From NCBI RefSeq assembly GCF_001039355.2, contig NW_019773869.1, forward strand, positions 1 through 37,986: 37,986 nucleotides of DNA, written 5' to 3'. Under the pieces are notes generated by a model. It was not told the origin of the DNA, ran no database searches, and worked only from the letters and a program-made list of their open reading frames with translations. Source of the stretch: Lingula anatina (taxonomy: Eukaryota; Brachiopoda; Lingulata; Lingulida; Lingulidae). Below are positions 31,901-37,986 of the stretch, piece after piece (position 1 is the stretch's first letter; the number at the start of each line of letters is the position of its first letter). Position numbers and translations under genes: made by a program.

Positions 31901-34900
31901 CTCATAATGTGGCCGAAAAATTTTGCTTGTCGTTTTCTAATTTTGTTAAAGAGCGATCTTTTGGCGTCTGCATCTTTCAACACATTTGTATTTGTTTTTC
32001 TATCAGTCCAAGGTATGTGCATCATTCGTCTGTAAAACCACATTTCAGTTGCTTCGATTTTCTTCTTCATTTGTTTACTTAGGGTCCAAGCTTCGCATCC
32101 ATACATAAGAATAGGTTCGATGTAACATTGTAAAACTTTCTTTCTGGTGATAATTGATAAATGTTTGTTGGTTAAAACTGATTTCATTTTTTGAAAAGCT
32201 GCCTTTGCTTGAGCAATCCTTGATTTTATTTCCGTGTCGCTGCGCCCATCGGCTGCGATGCGGGTTCCTAGGTATTTAAAAAGAGGAGTTTGTTTTAGTT
32301 CTGTTCCATTTGTGTAAATTTTACAGTTAGCTATTTCTTTCTTTCGGCTAACTACCATTACTTCCGTCTTCTTGCTGTTCAACTCCAGACCTTTTTCACC
32401 ACTTTTTGTTTCCACGATGTTTAGAAGTTCTTGTAAGTCCGCCTCATTTTCGGCAATCAGGACGGTGTCATCCGCATATCGCAAGTTGTTAAAGATGTGA
32501 CCACCAAAATTGATTCCCGGTTTCCCATCTAACTCTCTCATTATTTCTTCACTGTAGAGAGAGAACAGATCAGGAGACAGTACACACCCTTGCCGGACGC
32601 CCCTTTTAATTTTTTGGAATGAGCTTAAGTCGTTATCGACCCGCATAGCAGCTTTCTGCTCCCAATATAAGTTTTTGATAATTCTAATGTCCTTTCCGTC
32701 CAGGTTTAAATGCTCGAGTTGTTTCAATAATTCACAGTGCTTCACCCTGTCGAAAGCTTTTGTGTAGTCTATGAAGCAGAGGTATACCTCTTTTTGCATT
32801 TCCAAAGACCTTTCTAACAGTGTTCGTAATATATATATTGCATTTGTCGTGCCTTTTCCTTCGACAAAGCCACATTGCTCTTTTGCTATCTCAGGCTGAA
32901 TTCGGTTTCTTGCTCTCATCATAATTACTTTAAGGAATATTTTAGTTACATGGCTCATAAGACTAATCGTTCTGTGGAGCTCGCATTCAATGGCACCGGG
33001 TTTCTTCGGGAGGGCAATAAACACCGATTTGTATAAATCTTCTGGAATCCTGCCAGAGTTGTAAATATCGTTTAAAAGATCTGTAAGAGTTTTGATGCCA
33101 AAAGAACCGAGGGCTTCTAGGTGTTCGATTGAGATATCATCTGGGCCTGTAGCTTTGCCTTTTTTCATTCTTTCCATTGCTTTCCTAACCTCATCTTGCA
33201 AAATTGGGGGACCTTCAAAGTTGTTCTTTACTGTAAAATGGAATCGTCTCTGGAATCGTCCTCAAATAGGTCCTGGATGTATTCCGCCCAGCGGTTAAGT
33301 ATGCCTTCTTTGTCCATGATTACAGTGCCATCTTTAGCTTTTAAACAGCCTGTCGCCGTACATGTTCTTTTTCTTCTCATTATTTCTTCAACGTTTTTGT
33401 ATAGAATCTGAGAGTCAAACCTTTGTTGAATATCAATTTCTCTGCATTTATCTTCCAGCCATTCTTCCTTTGCTTTGTTACATTTTGTTTTGATTTCTCG
33501 ATTCAGTTTTTCATATTCAGCTTTGTTGTTCTTTGCTTCTCTTCGTTTGTCCATTAGAGTTAGAATTTCCTCTGTCATCCAGTTTTGTTTTGCTTCTTTT
33601 TTCTTTTTAGGTATTTCTTTTTCTGCTGCTTCGGTTATACACATTTTTAAATTTTCCCAATTCTGCTCGATTTTGTTGGACCATTCTAGACTTTCAAACT
33701 TATTTTCGACCGCTACACGATATTTTTCTCGGAGAGTTGAATCGCACTTCAGCTGTGCAAGGTCCAGCCTTATTTTTCGTTTGCCTCTTTAAATAATTTT
33801 TAATTTGAGCCTTAATTTCGCCATTACCAGTCTGTGATATGTATAACAATCTGCCCCGGGATATGTTTTTGCAGATAATATGGAGTTTCTAAATCTTTTG
33901 TTTATAAGTATAAAATCCACTTGGTTTTTCACACAGTAAAGATATTACATCTGTATGTATACACAAGCAGGAAAAGACATATGTTGATGCATTTCATAAG
34001 TAAACATATGTCATTTGTACTTAGACATAAGCAGGAAAAGACATGTTGATGCTGTACAACGTAACATATGATATTTGTATTTATGCACAAGCAGGAAAAG
34101 ACATGTTGATGCAGCACACAAGGCAACATTTCTCCTGACTTGCCACGAAAACGGTTACAGTCATTTTATCAGCAATATAGCCATTCCAATTGCTATTGTC
34201 GTCTGCTTGGTTACTGCAGTTAGTACATGTATCATCAGCGGTTTTCATAAATCAAGCCCCACGTCCGAATCTGCTCTCTGACAACTCATACTAGCCAAAG
34301 GTACATCATCTTTGAAGTTATCGGAGTATCAAAATCTATCAAGGACTCTTCCCCGAAGTCTGAATTTTCTTACTAATCTAAAATATTTCTCAACCCATAA
34401 CTTCTGCTGACTTCTCGCCGCCATTATGATTTCATAGTGCCTCGACAATGATTGAAATAAATCGCTTTTTCATTATCTAATTCTCGCTACACGTCTTTCA
34501 AAAGCCAGTAGTAAACAAAAAACTAACATTAAGTTAGTCTTGTGATAGAAGCATGAATTGTTACAAATGACAGGGGACAGTACAAGCATATAAACACAGA
34601 AACCGCGTATATGCGGTTTCGGCACTGATGACTTTTTAAAATCAACCGCATATGTGCGGTTCCCGGCGCTATGGGGTTAAACGGACTCTAGTTCGGCTAG
34701 ATAAGATGAGAGAAAAAGACTCCAGTTAAACAATGTGAAGTGGACTACGAAAAGAAATCTAGCGACATAGCATTAGTGTCAATTGTAATTTTTAGCTGCA
34801 AAGTGACAGTCACCAGCACTAACCTTTATAAAGAAGTTTGGAAGAAGCCCCACAGGTGGTCCGCCCCCATCTTGTGTACACAGCTCCCCCTACAGTCGTG

Positions 34901-35614
34901 TTTGGTGGCAGACCTATAACAAGGCTGTACGTAAAATAATGTATCAGGGTACTTAGCCCAACATTTATTTATCCCGTTGGTGAGAATGTCAGTAAGTTAA
35001 TGCATTAAACATCTCATGGTCGAAACTCACGACCCAGTAATTTTTATTAATGTTCTGAAGAAATACAAAAAGTGTTTACCTAGGTTTTGGATAAGATCTT
35101 TAATTCTGTCATCTGTCACTGCAGGGCCTGGGGGACCCTGTAATCGATAGTTGAACTGTCAGTGGCACTGATGGTCTTTTATATGTGTATCTTAAATTGT
35201 GAAACCTGATGCACCGGGGAAGTTATACGTTAATTTGTCAAGTAAGATACAAAAATTTAATGTTTTAATTATTAAAACAAATCTCGCTTGACCTACCTGG
35301 AGTCCGTTTTGACCTGGAACACCATCTCTTCCATCTTTTCCAGGTTTACCCTCTGCCCCAGATTTCCCATCATGGCCATGTTTTCCGTCTTCGCCAGGTT
35401 TCCCATCTCTGCCTGGTATCCCATCTCTGCCAGGTTTCCCATCTCTGCCTGGTTTCCCTACATCACCAGATTTTCCGTCACGGCCAGGTGTCCCATCTCT
35501 GCCATCCCTACCTGGAAGACCCCTGCATGCACTTGGGCAAATGGAAGCTGTAAAAATGTAATTATAGCAACAGTGTATAATGTGTCTGACCGTGTCTGGT
35601 TCTTATTATCATAG

Positions 35615-35671
<57 letters not shown>

Positions 35672-37547
35672 NTTGCTCGATTTTGTTGGACCATTCTAGA
35701 CTTTCAAACTTATTTTCGACCGCTACACGATATTTTTCTCGGAGAGTTGAATCGCACTTCAGCTGTGCAAGGTCCAGCCTTACTTTTCGTTTGCCTCTTT
35801 GAATAATTTTTAATTTGAGCCTTAATTTCGCCATTACCAGTCTGTGATCTGTATAACAATCTGCCCCGGGATATGTTTTTGCAGATAACATGGAGTTTCT
35901 AAATCTTTTGTTTATAAGTATAAAATCCACTTGGTTTTTCACACAGTAAAGATATTACATCTGTATTTATACACAAGCAGGAAAAGACATATGTTGATGC
36001 ATTTCACAAGTAAACATATGTCATTTGTACTTAGACATAAGCAGGAAAAGACATGTTGATGCTGTACAACGTAACATATGATATTTGTATTTATGCACAA
36101 GCAGGAAAAGACATGTTGATGCAGCACACATGGCAACATTTCTCCTGACTTGCCACGAAAACGGTTACAGTCATTTTATCAGCAATATAGCCATTCCAAT
36201 TGCTATTGTCGTCTGCTTGGTTACTGCAGTTAGTACATGTATTATCAGCGATTTTCATAAATCAAGCCCCACGTCCGAATCTGCTCTCTGAACACTCATA
36301 CTAGCCAAAGGTACATCATCTTTGAAGTTATCGGAGTATCAAAATCTATCAAGGACTCTTCCCCGAAGTCTGAATTTTCTTACTAATCTAAAATATTTCT
36401 CAACCCATAACTTCTGCTGACTTCTCGCCGCCATTATGATTTCATAGTGCCTCGACAATGATTGAAATAAATCGCTTTTTCATTATCTAATTCTCGCTAC
36501 ACGTCTTTCAAAAGCCAGTAGTAAACAAAAAACTAACATTAAGTTAGTCTTGTGATAGAAGCATGAATTGTTACAAATGACAGGGGACAGTACAAGCATA
36601 TAAACACAGAAACCGCGTATATGCGGTTCCGGCACTGATGACTTTTTAAAATGAACCGCATAACGGACTCTAGTTCGGCTATATAAGATGAGAGAAAAAG
36701 ACTCCAGTTAAACAATGTGAAGTGGACTACGAAAAGAAATCAAGCGACATAGCATTAGTGTCAATTGTAATTTTTAGCTGCAAAGTGACAGTCACCAGCA
36801 CTAACCTTTATAAAGAAGTTTAGAAGAAGCCCCACAGGTGGTCCGCCCCCATCTTGTGTACACAGCTCCCCCTACAGTCGTGTTTGGTGGCAGACCTATA
36901 ACAAGGCTGTATGTAAAATAATGTATCAGGGTACTTAGCCCAACATTTATTTATCCCGTTGGTGAGAATGTCAGTAAGTTAATGCATTAAACAACTCATG
37001 GTCGAAACTCACGACCCAGTAATTTTTATTAATGTTCTGAAGAAATACAAAAAGTGTTTACCTAGGTTTTGGATAAGATCTTTAATTCTGTCATCTGTCA
37101 CTGCAGGGTCTGGGGGACCCTGTAATCGATAGTTGAACTGTCAGTGGCACTGATGGTATTTTATATGTGTATCTTAAATTGTGAAACCCGATGCACCGGG
37201 GAAGTTATACGTTAATTTGTCAAGTAAGATACAAAAATTAAATGTTTTAATTATTAAAACAAATCTCGCTTGACCTACCTGGAGTCCGTTTTGACCTGGA
37301 ACACCATCTCTTCCATCTTTTCCAGGTTTACCCTCTGCCCCAGATTTCCCATCATGGCCATGTTTTCCGTCTTCGCCAGGTTTCCCATCTCTGCCTGGTA
37401 TCCCATCTCTGCCAGGTTTCCCATCTCTGCCTGGTTTCCCATCTCTGCCAGGTTTCCCTACATCACCAGATTTTCCGTCACGGCCAGGTGTCCCATCTCT
37501 GCCATCCCTACCTGGAAGACCCCTGCATGCACTTGGGCAAATGGAAG
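28453..37547 (-). CDS. Short-chain collagen C4-like secreted protein, partial (5' end outside window)
   Basis: The minus-strand model is the collagen exon (37547-37279 or its duplicate 35547-35297), a 58-nt linker exon, a 66-nt exon and the 500-nt C-terminal exon (28952-28453). Phases 1, 0, 1 and 1 join cleanly. The product has ~24 Gly-X-Y triplets, a helical linker ([13 protein letters not shown]), then the family's C-terminal domain opening [13 protein letters not shown] and continuing [20 protein letters not shown]. This layout is that of short-chain (spongin-like, C4-like) collagens, extracellular trimer-forming proteins. The signal-peptide exon must lie beyond 37547. The duplicated upstream exons are probably an assembly overlap, so the true gene would use one set. 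The intron before the last exon carries the Tc1 and LINE relics. Confidence 0.82.
28956..31624. other. Collagen gene intron outside the Tc1 relic
   Basis: Apart from the Tc1 relic at 29543-30440, this part of the intron is AT-rich with no recognisable feature. There is a T run at about 31491-31505. Confidence 0.5.
29543..30440 (-). pseudogene. Second Tc1-type transposase relic
   Basis: A minus-strand frame, broken by several shifts and stops, keeps Tc1 landmarks in order: [20 protein letters not shown] (the GRPR..T region), [20 protein letters not shown]-like text, [43 protein letters not shown] (third catalytic residue) and [13 protein letters not shown] before TGA (29545-29543). The first catalytic Asp region is not intact. 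It is a different lineage from the element at 12955-14341. No terminal inverted repeats were found. Confidence 0.85.
31625..31696. repeat. Minisatellite unit left of the LINE, with target-site duplication
   Basis: One unit (ACACAAGCAGGAAAAGATAT at about 31649) matches the array at 33947-34115 on the other side of the LINE. AGTAAAGATATT at 31685-31696 is the left half of a 12-bp target-site duplication. Confidence 0.75.
31697..33934 (-). mobile_element. 5'-truncated RTE-type (BovB-like) LINE
   Basis: The insertion is bounded by the 12-bp direct repeat AGTAAAGATATT (31685-31696 and 33935-33946). On the minus strand it starts inside the endonuclease domain and ends in a TGATGATGA tail that overlaps the ORF stop, as is common in RTE elements. 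It is 2238 bp long, so the 5' part of the element is missing. It lies in the intron before the last collagen exon, in the same orientation as the gene. Confidence 0.85.
31702..33934 (-). pseudogene. LINE endonuclease/reverse transcriptase ORF, truncated and interrupted
   Basis: From the 5' end: [13 protein letters not shown] and [12 protein letters not shown] (end of an APE-type endonuclease); a TAA at about 33790; a basic linker ([20 protein letters not shown]); a frame change near 33228-33245; then a 499-residue reverse transcriptase. RT landmarks are [35 protein letters not shown] and the catalytic [13 protein letters not shown], then [12 protein letters not shown]-type and YGCEAWTL and [12 protein letters not shown] text of the RTE C-terminal region, ending [14 protein letters not shown] before TGA. 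One stop and one frameshift make this copy inactive, although most of the RT frame is intact. Confidence 0.9.
33947..34115. repeat. ~60-bp minisatellite interrupted by the LINE
   Basis: Three units of ACAAGCAGGAAAAGACATGT followed by TGATGC and about 35 bp of variable spacer begin near 33962, 34027 and 34087. One more unit lies beyond the LINE at about 31650. The same array occurs at about 35957-36125 in the duplicated copy. Confidence 0.8.
34116..34823. other. Collagen gene intron between the minisatellite and the 66-nt exon
   Basis: No gene is seen. It includes two nearby palindromes, AACCGCGTATATGCGGTT (about 34602-34619) and AACCGCATATGTGCGGTT (about 34643-34660), followed by CCCGGCGCTATGGGGTTAAA. 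The duplicated copy lacks about 28 bp here. Confidence 0.5.
34824..34889 (-). CDS. Collagen C4-like gene, 66-nt exon (copy 1)
   Basis: The acceptor ACGACTGTAG precedes the exon and the donor GTTAGT follows; phase 1 to 1. It encodes [20 protein letters not shown] and then YK, the signature opening of the short-chain collagen C4 C-terminal domain. Confidence 0.88.
35080..35137 (-). CDS. Collagen C4-like gene, 58-nt linker exon (copy 1)
   Basis: The acceptor ATTACAG precedes the exon and the donor GTAAAC follows; phase 0 to 1. It encodes [19 protein letters not shown]: the last Gly-X-Y triplets, then a short amphipathic helix that may help trimerisation. Confidence 0.85.
35297..35547 (-). CDS. 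Collagen C4-like gene, Gly-X-Y exon (copy 1)
   Basis: The acceptor TTTTTACAG precedes the exon and the donor GTAGGT follows; phase 1 to 0; 251 nt. It begins [15 protein letters not shown], with two Cys that could crosslink chains, and continues as an unbroken Gly-X-Y run rich in Lys/Arg-Asp pairs ([10 protein letters not shown]). It ends GVPGQNGLQ. The charged X-Y pairs suit a stable short triple helix. Confidence 0.88.
35620..35669. repeat. (TA)n microsatellite at a contig end
   Basis: A TA run of about 25 units ends three bases before the N at 35672. The equivalent tract in the other copy is longer (37625-37698). Confidence 0.9.
35674..35944 (-). mobile_element. LINE 5' fragment, second copy of the same insertion
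   Basis: It repeats the endonuclease end of the LINE at 33664-33934, with the same truncation point and the same AGTAAAGATATT next to it (35945-35956). The frame here is open through the position that is TAA in the first copy (CAA, QRGKRK). The rest of the LINE is missing at the N. Confidence 0.85.
36806..36871 (-). CDS. Collagen C4-like gene, 66-nt exon (copy 2)
   Basis: Same exon and splice sites as 34824-34889, with one silent change (TCC to TCT for Ser). Probably the other haplotype or an overlapping contig rather than a second exon. Confidence 0.8.
37062..37119 (-). CDS. Collagen C4-like gene, 58-nt linker exon (copy 2)
   Basis: Same exon as 35080-35137 except for one substitution that turns GPPGPA into GPPDPA, replacing a Gly of the last Gly-X-Y triplet by Asp. 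Confidence 0.8.
37279..37547 (-). CDS. Collagen C4-like gene, Gly-X-Y exon (copy 2)
   Basis: Same exon as 35297-35547 with 18 extra bp (269 nt), adding two Gly-X-Y triplets in the GKPGRDG run. Splice sites and phases are unchanged. Confidence 0.85.
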
Positions 37548-37622
37548 CTGTAAAAATGTAATTATAGCAACAATGTATAATGTGTCTGACCGTGTCTGGT
37601 TCTTATTATCATAGTTAACATG

Positions 37623-37700
<78 letters not shown>

Positions 37701-37986
37701 CAAAGATTAAAGGATTTTACTTATGCCGATATGCAAACCCAGATAAAAAAAAATTAAAAATAAATTTAAAAAATGAAAATAACGACAGCAAACTTTTGAT
37801 GTTAAATGTTTTTAATGTTTAAATAACTTTCAATTAAAAACTTAATAGGTGGAAATTTCGAAATATCTCAAAATTGATGTTTCTCTTTCTAGTTAAGATA
37901 TTCGTTATTGTCCAGTGAGGTCCACATCAGCTGCAGTAAATGTGTGACTATCAGTCTTTACCACAATAAGTGCAGTACACTTCCAG
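37548..37986. other. Collagen gene intron and window end
   Basis: It holds a (TA)n tract (37625-37698) and AT-rich DNA. No further exon of the collagen gene was found, so its signal-peptide exon lies beyond the window. Confidence 0.5.

Larger units (their letters stand above)
33664..37620. repeat. ~2-kb direct duplication across a single N (probable unmerged haplotypes)
   Basis: 33664-35671 recurs at 35674 to about 37620, with the N at 35672. Copy 1 runs into a (TA)n tract at the N and copy 2 begins inside the LINE, both typical contig ends. Copies differ by scattered substitutions and small indels (for example the TAA/CAA change near 33790, an 18-bp collagen difference and a ~28-bp difference near 36660). 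Both share the same LINE 5' truncation point and target-site sequence. Confidence 0.85.

Noticed and set aside
35288-37614. Plus-strand frames rich in [12 protein letters not shown] repeats
   Set aside because: They are the antisense of the Gly-X-Y exons, whose minus-strand reading has correct splice sites and the collagen pattern.

Overview
This is invertebrate animal nuclear DNA. The evidence is spliced genes with GT-AG introns and matching phases, long AT-rich non-coding stretches, microsatellites, and relics of Tc1/mariner, RTE-type LINE and Ty3/gypsy elements. The two spliced secreted-protein genes (a sushi/CCP protein and a short-chain collagen C4-like protein) and the NB-ARC/TPR gene are kinds common in molluscs, cephalochordates, cnidarians and sponges. 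I cannot name the species. There is no prokaryotic operon, CRISPR array or intact rRNA/tRNA gene.

Layout. 1-5741: non-coding, with microsatellites, an ankyrin-like relic (minus strand, about 2571-2850) and a ~300-bp tandem repeat rich in ATGGC motifs (about 3200-4330). 5742-9754 (+): one very large terminal exon of an NB-ARC/TPR (STAND/NLR-like) protein, with 19 consecutive TPR units of exactly 126 bp; its 5' exons were not found. 9755-12954: non-coding. 12955-14341: a decayed but full-length Tc1 element with perfect 29-bp terminal inverted repeats. 15381-23953 (-): a complete five-exon gene for a 305-residue secreted protein (signal peptide, Gly/Asn-rich segment, unrecognised ~120-residue domain, two CCP modules). 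Its introns hold a dimeric non-autonomous DNA transposon (16836-18424) and arrays of the palindrome CCTATAGGATCCTATAGG. About 25169-25345 (-): Ty3/gypsy RNase H relic. 28453-37547 (-): a partial short-chain collagen C4-like gene whose large intron holds a Tc1 relic (29543-30440) and a 5'-truncated RTE-type LINE (31697-33934).

Three of the four single-N positions (14407, 20921, 35672) are flanked by direct duplications that end exactly at the N (287 bp, ~1.28 kb and ~2 kb). The simplest reading is unmerged overlapping contig ends or haplotypes, so about 3.5 kb, including the second set of collagen exons, is probably not real tandem duplication. Differences between the ~2-kb copies then become allelic variation, including an 18-bp in-frame Gly-X-Y length difference and a Gly-to-Asp change.

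The genes do not form a shared pathway that can be read from sequence. The NB-ARC/TPR protein would be cytoplasmic; the CCP and collagen-like proteins would be secreted. The most interesting items are the TPR array (invariant unit length, an 8-unit higher-order duplication, and a consensus splice-donor string in 14 of 19 units), the unrecognised domain of the CCP gene, and the dimeric transposon that keeps a TATA box and a truncated start of its own gene beside an empty-site copy of its target.
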